A stretch of 64,000 bases of DNA from NCBI GenBank assembly GCA_018398805.1, contig JAGFBZ010002260.1, positions 868,001-932,000 on the forward strand, written 5' to 3'. The stretch is from Hirundichthys speculiger. Lineage: Eukaryota > Chordata > Actinopteri > Beloniformes > Exocoetidae. Below the pieces are notes generated by a model. The model saw nothing but the letters and a program-made list of their open reading frames with translations, was not told where the DNA came from and did not search any database. Shown piece by piece: positions 35,030-47,800 of the stretch (position 1 is the first letter of the stretch; every line of letters begins with the position of its first letter). A program made the translations under genes and the position numbers.

Positions 35030-35449
35030 CTCAGCGTACGTTTGTGTCCTGAACTGTCAGCACTGCCGATTGAAGTGAACCAGAATGAGATTTTCCTCTT
35101 TCAAACAAAAACAGCAGTGCACAAAATATGCTTCCTGGAATAATTTTTCTTTCGGTAACCAAAACTGCGAAAGCAGTAGTTTGCAAAAAAAATGAATTGC
35201 AATCTCAAATGCATGAAGTCTCACAGACAGATGAACATTTAAAGTTGCACAAAGAACGTTGCAGGTGTTTTTTCTCACACTACGTTGTCTGTCATTTACA
35301 TTCAACATATAACTGCACCACGTGTTGAAAGGACTTGAAATTGGACATTTCTGACTTGGACCTCGACTTGAGACTTGTCTGGGGGACTTGTGGAAAAAGA
35401 CTTGAGACTCACTTGAGACTTGGAAATCAACGCCTTGGTCCCACCTCTG
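34689..35449. mobile_element. hAT-type MITE with internal ~19-bp tandem array
   Basis: A 761-bp element begins CAGAGGTGTGGACTCGAG and ends CTTGGTCCCACCTCTG; outer CAGAGGTG and CACCTCTG are inverted. The flanks are CTCAGAAG (34681-34688) and CTCTGAAG (35450-35457), an 8-bp target duplication with one mismatch. Between about 34697 and 34815 there is an array of roughly 19-bp units built on 'gactcggactcgggcc'; the other end carries many 'acttgagact' words. No transposase was found. Confidence 0.8.
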
Positions 35450-35849
35450 CTCTGAAGTTACAGATATTTATCCCTCTGTTATTTTAACGGATCTGAGCTT
35501 TCAACCAGCGGTGAAACACTAAATGAAACGCAGGCTCAAACTCTGCTCACAGGGGTTGTTGTGATGAAGCTCCTGGTCATGGAGGGTTGCAGGGATGGTT
35601 CCCTGGATTTAACTCCTTCACCAGCCCTCTTTGACAGAGATAACATATCTCATTAACACCTGAAATCCTGATTCTGTCAGAGGCGACTAAAATCACTGAT
35701 GGTGAAGCACGAACGACATCAGGCGCTGAGTGTTGTGTGTGTGTTTGTGTGGTATGCTGTGGTGCATGTAAAGGAATGTTTGGTGGTGTGTGCTGTTATG
35801 TTGGACTTAATTCATTAAGCTTCACGTAACGTGAGGCTTTTATGACAGC

Positions 35850-37865
35850 AGAACGGGTGATGACACCTCAGCAGCTTCAACACCCACATCTGTCACATCT
35901 CTGGGGAACTCTGGGTACTCTGGGTACTCCTACGTTCAGCTTTGTTGTTCTCTGCCTCCCTTCAGACCAGCTGACAGGGATTTAGGCTGATTTAGCGTCT
36001 GCAAAGGTGTTTGGTTTTCCTGGATTGTGCAGACTTAACTGTTGCCAAAGAAGAGGCTCTTAATTTATCTGGAGCCTGTTGGAGAAAGAGATGGTTTCCT
36101 TCTCAGAAAAGAAGTATGTAAATGCTTTACACATTTGAAGATTTCATTTCCTCTTAAGTAATATTAGAATGTTCTTGCTTTTTAGTTAACTGAATGGCCT
36201 ATTTGTGTAAAATCTGATAAATTAATGATCCCAATATGAGATCAGTTTTGATTTCTGCTGTTTTAATAATTATATGTTTGAATAATAACTTGACAAACAA
36301 TGGATCCTGAAATATCCAGATGATGCTCTGGACAGATCATCCTCTCAGTCTCCATTGATTTACTTTAAATTAGAACAAAACTAGTGGTTTAAAGAAAATG
36401 TCACTCTTATCATTACACACTGCCACAGTCATGTTAATTTTGACGATGGTCTTGTTAATTTTGACGATAGTCTTGTTAATTTTGACGACGGTCTTGTTAC
36501 TCTTCAAGTTCATGGGTTTTTTCTCAAAACCAGTGAAGAAATCAAACATCCACTTCTTTACAAGCATTATGGGCAAGTTTTAAAAAGTGTTAATAAAATG
36601 ACAGTGGAACAGATACAGCGCGTGTACGAACATGTAAAGTTACCAAGAGTTAATTTAGTTTCTCTAATAGCTCAGGAAAAAAGGAAATATTATTTTATTT
36701 CATTCTGATTATAAAGTATTTAAGTACCAACAAGATATTAACAACTGTTTTAAAAAAGCTGCATGTTCATCTGTGCTCCCACAGCCAGCTCCATTAAAGG
36801 AATGAGTTTGGAGCTGAGTTCTAAGTGTTTTTGACGCATCAGCTGATTGTTTCCTGAACATTGAAATTGGTTAGTTTTTTCTTATACAGCCTATTAAACT
36901 GTTTGTTAAAATCTGAGTACACAATAAGTTGCACCAAAAGCTTTAGAGAAAAATACAAATATGCATGATTGCTTATTTTATATTTTCTGTCTATATTTGT
37001 TTTTTTTTCCCACACATTAGACAGTATAAAAATCCCATTCAGACACCATTAACTTCTGTTTAGTAGTGTTGATTGACACACGCCATCTGATTTATTTATT
37101 TGTTCTTAAACATTAAATCTTGTTCTTAATATGAAGCAGAATGTTGGTTTGAGACATAGTACAGGGAAAAAAAATCATTTATTATTGGATCTAAGTCAGT
37201 AAGTGGAGTAACTTATGCAAAGCACAAACAAAATGCTGATATTACCATGAACTGATTAGTTGGGACTGGGAGTGCATCCCCCTCTACTGGCAGAGAGATG
37301 TAACTGCAAGACTAAAGGTTAACAAAGCTAAGCAATCAATTTATATTTATAATAATATGAAATAATTCATATTTTTAATTAATTTGTAATTAAATAATAA
37401 TTAGTTTAGTTTACATACATTTGTGTAGCTTGTGTGACAGAGACTGCTGGAGGATAAATAACATTAATGTCTGTACTGTACTCAGACACATAAGGTAAAG
37501 TCGGTTTTTTTTTTTGTTTTTTTTTTCGTTTTGAATGAGAGCAAGAGGTAATTATTTCCCAGCCAGCATGTCCATGACTATTAAAAATGGGCTTCTAGGG
37601 TGAAGAGTGGGCTTGTACTTTAAATGGGTAAATGGAACCGGTCCAAACTGTGTTTGGTAATATCGGCCTCAAATGGTAAACCTATGGGGGCCAAATACAT
37701 AAGGGCCCATGAAGGATCCAAGTGGACTCAATAGACACGGGCTAAGAAGGGGGGATATTGTGGGGGTCCCACATACTTTGAGCTCCATAGGTCCCTTTTA
37801 GCTCATATGGGCCCCACGTATAAATGCTGTATGCAGTGAATTATGCAAATATGCATAATTCTACA
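35850..37865. other. Intergenic block shared with 42.5-44 kb
   Basis: Several short stretches match the next intergenic region: 'gtaaatgctttaca' near 36118 and 42692; 'gcagacttaactgttgccaa' near 36031 and 'gtagacttaaacgtagccaa' near 42579; 'agagcaagaggt' near 37540 and 43744. These mark a tandem duplication that included the spacer of the PLAC8 genes. The region holds no gene. A G-rich stretch with repeated 'gggcc' and 'gggcttgt' words around 37590-37820 looks like an unclassified repeat. Confidence 0.45.
36433..36495. repeat. Three-copy 21-bp tandem repeat
   Basis: Three adjacent units of GTTAATTTTGACGATRGTCTT, differing at only one or two positions. The unit length is a multiple of three, so both strands read open (for example repeated LLILT), which explains the open frames seen there without implying a gene. 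Confidence 0.85.
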
Positions 37866-38088
37866 TCAGAGCCAAAGTCGGTCCTTGAGGGCCGGTGTCC
37901 TGCAGGTTTTAGATGTTTCCCTCCTTCTACAAACCCTGATACAAGTGACTGTATCATTAACAGACATGTGCTGACCTTTAAGACAAGATGATGAAGGTCA
38001 TTCAATTAGGAGCAGATGTATTAAAGCAGGGAAACCTGCAAAACCTGCAGGACAGCGGCCCCCGAGGACCAACTTTTGGAGACCCCTG
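37866..38088. mobile_element. hAT-type MITE (common teleost family)
   Basis: The element has the signature of a widespread fish MITE with near-palindromic halves: 'gagggccggtgtcctgcagg' and 'ttttagatgtttccct' on the left, and 'gggaaacctgc', 'aaaacctgcaggacagcggc' and 'gagacccctg' on the right. The left end is decayed, so I cannot give the target duplication. Confidence 0.6.
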
Positions 38089-38808
38089 ATCTATATAAAA
38101 CATTTGTGTCCAAGCTAACAATCTCTGGTTCCCACAACGTACAGGGAACATTATGTTTTGGTTGTTGTAAGACTTTGGTTGTAAAAGCTTTTCCTGATGT
38201 AAATGTAACTTTTCCTGCAACGCTTCCCTGAACCTTCTCCTGATGTGACCTCTAGGTGACCTCTGCAGAATGTTGACAAATGTTTTTTCATGAACATTCA
38301 GTTAACTTTCACATTACAAACAACCTTAAGGAAACCTCATTGTTGCTTTCTTTGTCTTCCAGTGTTTTTGTATTCAATATTTTTATTTTATTTTTTTTGT
38401 CTTTGTGCATTCAAATCCTCTTCAAATTTTTCTCCACTTGGACGAAAGAGAATTCACGTATTATTTTGAAGTTGTCATTGTGAAGATTTTCGCTTTGTAC
38501 ATTTAATAGAGGCTGTCCAAACCTTCCAACAGACATTTATTTTTTTAGTCATGATAATAATTTCAAAAAATTCTGGGAGGGACATGATAAGAAATGTAAA
38601 ATGAGCCTCTTCAGTGTTTCTATTCAGAGGCTGCATTCTTCAGAGGAGGTGGGTGAAGAAGAAAGAATGACCAAGGGTTTATGAAATAAGACAAAATATT
38701 CCAGAGAATAAAAGAGGGGGACTGTCTGCTCTCAGGTTTTCCTGATGCAGGTGCTCACAAGGTAGAAAAAAATGAACTGGAGCTCCTTTTTAACTGAAAA
38801 AGAAGTTG

Positions 38809-38814
38809 TTTATT
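38809..38814 (-). terminator. Polyadenylation signal of PLAC8 copy 3
   Basis: AATAAA on the minus strand lies 143 bp past the stop codon at 38957. Confidence 0.5.
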
Positions 38815-38956
38815 CTATTTCTTATGTATTTATTCTATATTTCCTTGTTTTTTCACTGCAGAGAGTTGAAGCTGATAACATTCTTCAGATGTGAGATTTT
38901 CTAGATTGTTGTGCATTTATACATCAGCAGAAGAACAAACAGCAGCATCACAAGTG

Positions 38957-39619
38957 TCAGAACGAAGCCATGACGATTCCTGGCTGGTTCACGAAAGCAG
39001 CTGCAGGCGGGTTTCCAGATACTGTCGTCACAGAAAGAGGCTGCACGTGGACGACGGTTTGAGACTGCATATTGACGACAACGGGGGTCTGCTGGCGATG
39101 TCTCAACTCACGATGCATCTGACACCAGGAGCACCACACGCAGAAGCAGGACGCAGCAACGTCCTTGCAGATGGAGCCCTGCAAGCCAACGCATGGAGTC
39201 ACTGTTTCAACTGTCCAGTTTCACTTGTAAAACAGATGAGGTGAGCGTGCTGTGCGTCATACCTTGATGCCGTATCTGTTGCGGATGCTGGACCTGAGAG
39301 ACAAGGCTGCAGGAGGAAGAGACAGAGGTATCCCACAACCAACTAGGATCGCAGGAGTACACAAATCGCATAAGGGGAGACATCTGTTCTCTCCAAATCG
39401 TCCTGAAACGGTGCAGGCGAGGCAAGGGCAGCACCAGAAACCATAGCAGCCTGAAAGACATGAGGGGATGCAGAGTAATCATCAATCTTGGCTGATTGTG
39501 AGGCTTCTCTTTCTTTCTTTCTTTTTGTAAGTTAACACAGTTGGAGTCTTACAGGTGCTCGCATCCTCAAAGCAGTCACAGAGGCCACTGCTCCAGTCTG
39601 TTGGAGGTTTTTCCGCCAT
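38957..39619 (-). CDS. PLAC8/onzin-family cysteine-rich protein, copy 3
   Basis: Exons 39553..39619, 39263..39450 and 38957..39178 give 158 aa, intact. Features in order: [84 protein letters not shown] and a Val/Gln-rich tail ending GIVMASF. Exon 2 is very close to copy 1 (same RSSIRNRYGIK end), while the tail is closer to copy 2 in length, so exchange between copies is possible. A Tc1-like transposon occupies its first intron, between the UTR exon and the coding start. Confidence 0.92.
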
Positions 39620-39808
39620 CAGATGTTCAAGTTCAGCATCAGTGAAGAGTTACTCTGAGAAATCAAAGGATGTCAGGAAACAGAAACTTTACACAGTAGA
39701 AAAAGATTGAAGGAACCACACGCTGGCCCTCATGCTGATACTCAGATAGATTACAAAGCAGACCTACGTTGTTGTAAAACTAGGTTTTTTTGTGTTTGTG
39801 CACGTGTA

Positions 39809-41060
39809 CAGGGGTTGGACAATGAAACTGAAACACCTGGTTTTAGACCACATAATTTTTTAGTATGGTGTAGAGCCTCCTTTTGCGGCCAATACAGCTT
39901 CAATTTGTCTTGAGAATGACATATAAAAGTCCTGCACAGTGGTCAGAGGGATTTGAAGCCATTTTTCCTGCAGGACAGTGGTCAGGTCACTACGTGATGC
40001 TGGTGGAGGAAAACGTTTCCTGACTCGCTCCTCCAAAACACCCCAAAGTGGCTTCAGTAATATTCAGATCTGGTGACTGTGCAGGCCAAAGTAGATGTTC
40101 AACTTCACTTTCATGTTCATCAAACCAATCTTTCACCAGTCTTGCTGGGTGTATTGCTGTATTGTCATCCTGATACACGGCACCGCCTTCAGGATACGAT
40201 GTTTGAACCATTGGATGCACATGGTCCTCCAGAATGGTTGGGCAGTCTCTGGCAGTGGCGCATCCATCCAGCACAAGTATTGGGCCACGGGAATGCCATG
40301 ATATGGCAGACCACAACCATCACTGATTCACCCCCATGCTGCACTCCAGGCATGCTTCAGTCTGGGTGGTCCCAGATATGTAATTCTCCCAGATGTGGGG
40401 AAAACATTAAAGGTGGACTCATCAGAGAACAATACATGTTTCACATTGTCCACAGCCCAAGATTTTCGCTCCATTGCACCATTAAAACCGACATTTGGCA
40501 CTGGCACGAGTGACCAAAGGTTTGGGTATAGCAGCCCGGCCATGTATATTGACCCTGTGGAGCTCCTGACGGACAGTTCTGGTGGAAACAGGAGAGTTGA
40601 GGTGCACATTTATTCTGCTGTGATTTGGGCAGCTGTAGTTTTGTTTTTTGGGTACATTCCAGGTTAGCACCCGAATATCCCTTTCAGACAACTTCCTCTT
40701 GGGTCCACAGTTAATGCTGTTGGATGTGATTAGTACTTCATGGTGGTATGCTGACATCACCCTGGATACCGTGGCTCTTGATACGTCACAAAGACTTGCT
40801 GTCTTGGTCACAGATGTACCAGCAAGACCTGCACCAACAATTTGTCTTCTTTTGAACTCTGATGTGTCATCTATGATGTTGTGTGCATTGCAATATTTTG
40901 CACAAAACTGTGCTCTTATCCTGCTAATTGAACCTTCACACTCTGCTCCTACTGGTGCTTTGTGCAATTAATGAAGACTGGCCACCAGGCTGGTCCAATT
41001 TAGCCATGAAACCTCCCACACTAAAATGACAGGTGTTTCGGTTTCATTGTCCAACCCCTG
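39809..41060 (-). mobile_element. Full-length Tc1-like transposon, inactive
   Basis: A 1252-bp element has inverted ends of about 30 bp (CAGGGGTTGGACAATGAAAC on the left, mirrored on the right with one or two mismatches). TA duplications flank it at 39807-39808 and 41061-41062. A broken transposase is on the minus strand: helix-turn-helix region KTASLCDVSRATVSRVMSAY (about 40780), FSDEST (first catalytic Asp, about 40430), YQDDNTAIH (second Asp), and SPDLNITEA (Glu). The reading frame is divided into at least three pieces by frameshifts. Both ends are well preserved, so the insertion is younger than most elements here. Confidence 0.88.
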
Positions 41061-41691
41061 TATATCTGTATTACCAGTAATGGCTCAGTTTAACTGATCT
41101 ATTTCCAGGATGTTTCTCTAAATACTACATGCTGTGCTCATCCTCATGCATTAACCGAAATGAAAATTCATGATTTTAAGGAATTTCTTCCTGTGAGCCA
41201 GTGTGTGTGTGCGTGTGTGTGTGTTTTTAATAATTAGTTGCTGTTGAACGTTCATCTGAAGTTCAGCAGTGAAACTCTTCTGAACATGACGTGCAGGTTG
41301 TTGAGCTACATTAAATGAAATACATTTACAGTTTAGAAACAGTAAAGTTCCATTTTTATTTGATTTAAAGGAACGTTTGATGGAGCTAGAAGGTAAATAA
41401 TTGCCCTGATCCTGACTCAGTTATGGTAAATGTTGGCTTCTTAAAATAACTGATTGCTCAAACCTTTTCACAAAAACCTGCCTTTCTGATGCAGCTGACA
41501 CCGTTTCTCTGCACATCAGGCTCTCACATCAGGAGCTTTATATATTCATCCACAAATAAACCATAAATCATTTAGAACTTACTTGGCTGTTAAATCTTGA
41601 CACAGCTGACTAGTAAACTAAAAAAATGCAACATTCAGTTAACTAAGCAGAGTAAATTTCCTCATGAAGCAGTTTAAATGTCTTATCATAC

Positions 41692-41817
41692 CTGCTGTCC
41701 GGTCACCACCTTGGCACCTCAGCGACTGTAAATAAATGAGGATAAGGGCTGAACTTATAGTGGCATCTTATCAGTGTCAAGTGTTTTAAAGGTTAAAAAA
41801 AATGCTGCAAAACTTGA
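41692..41817 (-). promoter_or_regulatory. Promoter and 5' UTR exon of PLAC8 copy 3
   Basis: Minus-strand TCAAGTTTTGCAGCATT (41801-41817), then GATGCCACTATAAGTTCAGC with TATA-like CTATAAG (41754-41760), then a short UTR exon ending in a donor ACAGCAG|GTATGA at 41692. Transcription would start near 41725. It is the copy with the clearest TATA word. Confidence 0.6.
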
Positions 41818-42080
41818 TTTCTTTTATCTCTTTAAGACAGATTAAATCGATAAATGGTTGCTGAGAAATGTCCTTTGTCTGATTCACCCTCTCCCTCCTC
41901 CTGCCCGTCATTTCTGACCCTGATCAGCACGTCGGCTCTTTTGCACATTTTTGATCATCATGAGAAAGATGATGGTAAAGGTTTGATCTCTCAGAAAGTC
42001 ACTGAAAGCAAAAATGACTTTGGCTCCTTTTTTCAAAGGAAAGAAATCTCTATGTTGTTGTTCTTTTGGTTTTTTTATTT

Positions 42081-42116
<36 letters not shown>

Positions 42117-42255
42117 CCAGTCAGTAGTGAAGCACATGTAATCCTTAAAGCAAGCTTGAACTCTTCTGACACTTGTTTTGATGAAATGGCAGATCACCGG
42201 TGTTTCCCCGGATTTAACAGCTGATGACAACAACAGGAGACAGTCAGAGCTTCCA

Positions 42256-42304
42256 GCTGAGGCCTCTGATGACGGCTGAGGCCTCTGATGACAGCTGAGG
42301 CCTC
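42256..42304. repeat. 19-bp tandem repeat, about 2.6 copies
   Basis: GCTGAGGCCTCTGATGACR occurs twice in full and a third time for 11 bp. It is a short local array with no coding role visible. Confidence 0.8.
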
Positions 42305-42519
42305 ACAAACGCTGAACGCCACCAACGTGGGAGACTCTGAGACGTTCGACCACGTGGGAGCTCTGGACAGTGAGTCGGGGATTTCTGGGAAACATCATCA
42401 CTGGAGCTTCACTCATGTTTTGCACGTAAGTTTAACGTCGCAGGTGATGAGACGCACGTCTCTGCAGAACTGTGGTCAGGTTTGTGTAGTTTTATTCTCT
42501 GCTTCTCTTTGATTATCAG

Positions 42520-44803
42520 CTGGAGGTGATTTAAGCTGATCACAGCCTCCATAAAGGGTTTCATCTTTTTAAAATCACGTAGACTTAAACGTAGCCAAAG
42601 AGAGAAAAGTTACAAAGGGGATATACTTTTTTTTTTTTTTTTTTTGGAACATGTTGATTCGCAGACTATTTCCTTTTGGATGAAAAAGTAAGTAAATGCT
42701 TTACAAATTATTGACTATTTCTGTACAAAGAAATTTTCCCGCTGACATCTACTCTTAAGTAAAAAAAAAAAAAAGATGAAACTTCCCACATGTTCTAAGT
42801 TTCAAAAACTACTGCAGAAGTTTTGATCCTGAAATATTTAAACTGATGGAGGGTTTTAAGCTGGTTTTGGGACTTCCCCAAGAAGTAATTCTGCTCCAAC
42901 ACAGTTGTTTGGACATCTAGGGACATTAAATGTAGATGCTTTCAATATTTTTTTTTTTGCAGATGTTGGTTTGGCATCTACTATTAACATCCCTCAATCC
43001 TTTTTCTTCATTTTCAGCTCAAAGTCCAGCATCAATTTAAAACTTTGAGAAAAGAAACAAAACAAATCTAAAATGAGAGGATTTCTTTTTCTTTTATCCC
43101 TGTGAGCCCTGAAGATTAAAAGGCAAATTTAATGAGCAGAATATCTAAATATATTTTTATGAATACTTTATTAAATGTATTTAGTTATTTATTGTGAATA
43201 GGATGTTGCCATGTAACTGTAGGAAATCCTTGCAGTTTGTGCGCCAACTTTGTACAAAAGGTTGCAGCACCCCCTCCTGGCAAGAAGAGATAACTGCAGG
43301 AAAAATGTTGACTAAACAAAATTACTTTTGAGCATAAAGAGCTTTCATGTCATAACTTTTCTTGCATCTTATGTGAAAAATCAAAACCATGTGATGCAGC
43401 TAGTTAAGGACTGAGTGTTCCTTTTTATACTGTTTGCAGCTGAGGATCACAAGAACACCTTCAGGACTCTCCTGACTTAAGGTTGACAGATTATTTTATT
43501 TACAGATTATCATTTTTTTTCTTTTTTTTTTTCCTAGAAACACAGCCAGAACTGCTGTTTGTCTGTGGGCACTTTGGTTGCCTTCTGTTCAATTCAATAA
43601 TACAATTAGTTCCCAAAAAAATTACATGTTTGTCAGTATTCAAAAATATGTTGCAAAGTTAAAACTGTAAATTCTATGTTGTGAGAAAAGTTACCCTTTA
43701 ACAATTATAGCCTTTATTCTCCTTGTTGCAAAATGCTTTGAATAAGAGCAAGAGGTCAGGTTTTACCAGGAGTGAAGTGGCAGTAACACTAGTTAAAGAA
43801 GCACAAATTAGTTTTTAAAATATTTTCTTGTTTTAATTATTTGTAGTCATGTAGCTTCACCATATCTTATGGTGTGTTCCATTTAACCCAGGAGCCCCAA
43901 GTTGATCCGTTTTTCCAGTTAGAGTTTGAAACAAATATAATTACAACAGTATTTTATATGGTGTAAACTTGATTACCATCAGCCTTTTACAACGATTTAA
44001 AGCAATAATAAACAGAGTTTGCACATTTGTTCCTTGTCAGAATAAAAGTTGCTGAATGAGCCACAGACACACAGAAAAGAACATTCAGAATTTTGAAATG
44101 CACAATTTCACTCAAAACAACTCTGAACTTTACTGAAAAGGGCTTTCTTTCAAGACCTCACTGGAAAAAAAAATATTTTCGGGTTTTTTTGCAATGGAAA
44201 TAATCTTAAAGGTAATAGTTATATTTTATTGATTACTGCTGGACAAAATTCACTACATTCAATAGTCTCCTTGATTAGTATTTAAAAAAAAACCTTCATG
44301 AAGCCATTTACTAAACTCAGTAACAGTGATTTGTTCATCATTACACATGTTTAAACAAGCGTATGAATGCTGAACGACTGACAAGAACAATCTTCACATT
44401 CAAAGGCATGAATATAAATTTCCCTTCTGATCCTTCATCTTATCAAGACTGATAACATTTTAAAACAGACACTGATCACTGTCTCAATTATAAGCTTTTT
44501 TTTTGTTAGTTTTAGTTATGATCATCGTTATTGTGGAGACTGTAGAAATAACATCTGAATTAAGCAATTTCTTAAGACAGAATTCAAAAGTACCTCAGTA
44601 AAATCTAGTAGTCTTGTTTTGAGTGAATCAAAGCAGGAAGTTACTAAAAATCACGTCGCTCGCTGGTTACATCCCCAAACAAATACACTGAACAACGTCA
44701 CACCATAGATTAGCGTTATCAGATAAATCAAGCTGCTTTCTAAAAGAGAGAACGGACTGACGAGAAACCACGAAGATCAGCATGAGGCCACTTCTTTTTT
44801 TTT
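42520..44803. other. Spacer between PLAC8 copies 3 and 4
   Basis: This contains the counterparts of the 35.85-37.9 kb spacer (see that entry), and poly-T or poly-A runs near 42630 and 42764. It has no coding frame. The 3' UTR of copy 4 should occupy its right end; I could not choose a single poly(A) signal. Confidence 0.4.
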
Positions 44804-47800
44804 TTATGCTGATTTTCCAGGCTGCATGTTGACAACAGTGGGGTTTTTCTTGCGGTACTTCAACTCCCGGTGCATCTGACACCAGGAACACCAGACGCAG
44901 ACACAGGAAGTGGCGATATCCTTACAGAGAGAGCCCTGTGGAAAAACAGCATCTGATTAGAATCTTTTTTTTTTTTTTTTTTGACCAGGTTTTACGTCCT
45001 TGTCCTTCACATTTTCCTCAACTGTTTAAAAGAACAAAAATGATGCTCACAAATCTGTCACTGAAACACTAAAAAAAAAAAAAAGTGTCGGTCAGATTTG
45101 TATGTTTTACCTTCACTCCATATCTGTGGCGAATGCCAACCCTGAGAGCCAGACCTGCAGGAGGCACAAACAGAGGGATCCCTATGGCTGACATCACTGC
45201 AGGGCTGCAGATGTCACACAGAGGCAGGCAGTGGTTCTCGTCCAAAGTCTCCTGCAACGGTGCAAGCAAGGCAGGGGCAGCACCAGAAACCATAGCAACC
45301 TTAAAGCAACAAAAACAGCAGCTAATCAGATTTATTTGACAAGATTTAAAACAATCCAAATAAGTTGACAATTTCTGCATGAAATATACTAGCCCAGTCA
45401 TAAAAGGCTGGGATGATATGGAAAAGAGAGAGAAATAAAAACCATTCCTACATCTACTTTAATTTTTCCAGATCTAAGATTTGAACTCTTGCCAGAAGAA
45501 AACAATCTGCCTTGAGGTATTTTTCATCACAGCACCCAAAAGATGTTCCAGCATTGAGGAGAGAAATGAAATAGAAATGGAAATCCTTTTACTGTCGTTA
45601 TACAGGAGAACAACGAGATTAAAAAGAGGGCTTCATTGTTAAAGAGCTGGTGACTTAATAGTTAATCTAGTCTATATATGTAAAAAAAAGAATCTGATAT
45701 AAAAAAAACCGACTAAAAAAAACAGTAATTCATACATGCATACACACACACACGTCCACATACCTGCACATTCCCACACCCACTCATGTCCTCCCACACA
45801 TACACATCCACCCAAACATCCATATACATATATTGCACATGACTTATGCACACTGCACAAATTAATGGTCTTAATATAAGAAATAAATACTTGGTTTGAG
45901 CAGATACAGACTAAAAGTAAGTGAAATAATCTGCCAGTGCAGTGAGATAATCACACTTAGTAAGATTTCTTGAAATAAGAAAAATATCCTCAAAACAAGA
46001 GTAGTAATCTTACACATTCTGTGCTTGCATAGTATATTACTCTCAAAACAAGATCAAAAAGACTTTTTAGCTAGATACAAGATTGGAACACTTGGTTAGA
46101 TTGTTGATTTTTGCAGTGCATCCCTAGTGGAGGCCTGGAAAGGTATAACAGAGGGATATGGAAGGATAGAGTTCAGAGTTCAGGGCTGTTATGGCTCTGG
46201 GAGTGAAACTGTTCTTGAATCTGTTTTGTCCTGGCCCTGACACACCTGTAGCGTCTCCCTGAGGGCAACAGGTCAAGGAGGTGATGGCCAGGATGTGAAC
46301 TGTACTTGACGATGTTCTTTGCTCTGCTGAGACAACTGGGAGTTATAGATGTCGGTCAAAGAAGTGAGGGGGCGGCCAACGATGTTTTGGGCTGTGGACA
46401 ATACTATCTTCAGGAGGGCTTCCCTGTCTGCTTCAGTGCAGATGGCGTGTCAGACAGTGATGCAGTAAGTCAGTAGGCTTTCAACTGCTGGGCGATAGAA
46501 GTTAACCAGCAGCTTTCTATCCAGGTGGTTTTTCCTGAGAACCCTCAGGAAATACAGCCTCTACTGCGCCTTCTTGGTGATTGTCCTTGGTGTTCTTAGT
46601 CCAGGACAGGACAGAGCCGGACAGGTCCACTGAGATGTGTACACCAAGGAACTTAAAGCAAGGTGTAGAGGGGGGGGGGCTGGGTCTGCGCTGTTCTTCC
46701 TGAAGTCCAGGATGATCTCCTTTGTCTTAGTGGTGTCCAGTGACAAGTTAACCAAACATCACTCTGACAGCAACAGGGTCTCATCCCGATGTCCAGACGT
46801 CATCCACCTTTGAAATTAGTCGAACCATTGACATGTCGTCAGCAAACTTGATTACGAAGTTGCCCGAGTGTGCTGGACCGCAGTCGTGTGTGTAGCGGGA
46901 GTAGAGAAGTGGGCTCAACACGCAGCCCTGGGGGGTGCCGAGGCTGTGGATGGAGGACAGGTGGGGGGGCAAGTTTGACGGTTTGAGGGTAGTTGGTCAG
47001 GAAGTCTGTTGTCCAGGAGCAGGTGGTTGGGGGGGATGCCTTGGTGTAGTAGTTTGCTGATCCGAATTTCCGGGTTTGTCGTGTTGAAAGCTGAGCTGTA
47101 GTCTATGAGCAGTGTTCGGGCAAAGATCCCTGAGTGTTCCAGAATGGAGATCCATGGCTGTCAGGATCCTCTGTGGGTCTGATAGGGATCAGAGGTAGAG
47201 GGGTGGCAGGCTGTGATCTGGGACAGAACCAGCCTCTCAAAACACTTCATGAGGACAGGAGTGAGTGCTACCGGACGGTCGTCATTGAGGCAGTCTGTGG
47301 TTGACTTTTTTAGGGGTATGGGGATTATTGTAGCTGATTTCAGGCCAGGCTGGGATGGTGGCTGATAATAGGGAGAGGTTGAAGATGGTGGTGAAGACAG
47401 ATGAAAGCTGGTCAGCGCATGTTTTGAGCACCGTCCCAGGAATGCCATCAGGACCAGCCTCTTTCCTGGGGTTCACTGTCCTGAGCACCCGTCTCACATC
47501 CTGCCCTGCCATGCCTGCTGAGAGAGGTGGTCCTGTGGAGAGGTGGTCCTCAATCCTCCTTTTATAGTCCTGCCTTGGCATCCTTTATTCCTCCCCTCAG
47601 GTCGACTCTGGCAGCACTATATAGAGGTCCATCTCCCAACCTGAAGGGCGGCCTCACATGCCTGGAAGTAGCCCACCGACTCGGCTGGTCGTCCAGGGTT
47701 TCCAGTTAAGGAAAGTCCAGATGCAATCTGTTATACAGAGTCTGTGTAGGTTGCCATGTTTGAATACATCCCACTCAGCGTCTTCAAAGCGGGATTGTCG

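Noticed and set aside
36394..36583. Open frames on both strands with LLILT-type repeats
   Set aside because: They are produced by a 21-bp tandem repeat; there is no gene context.
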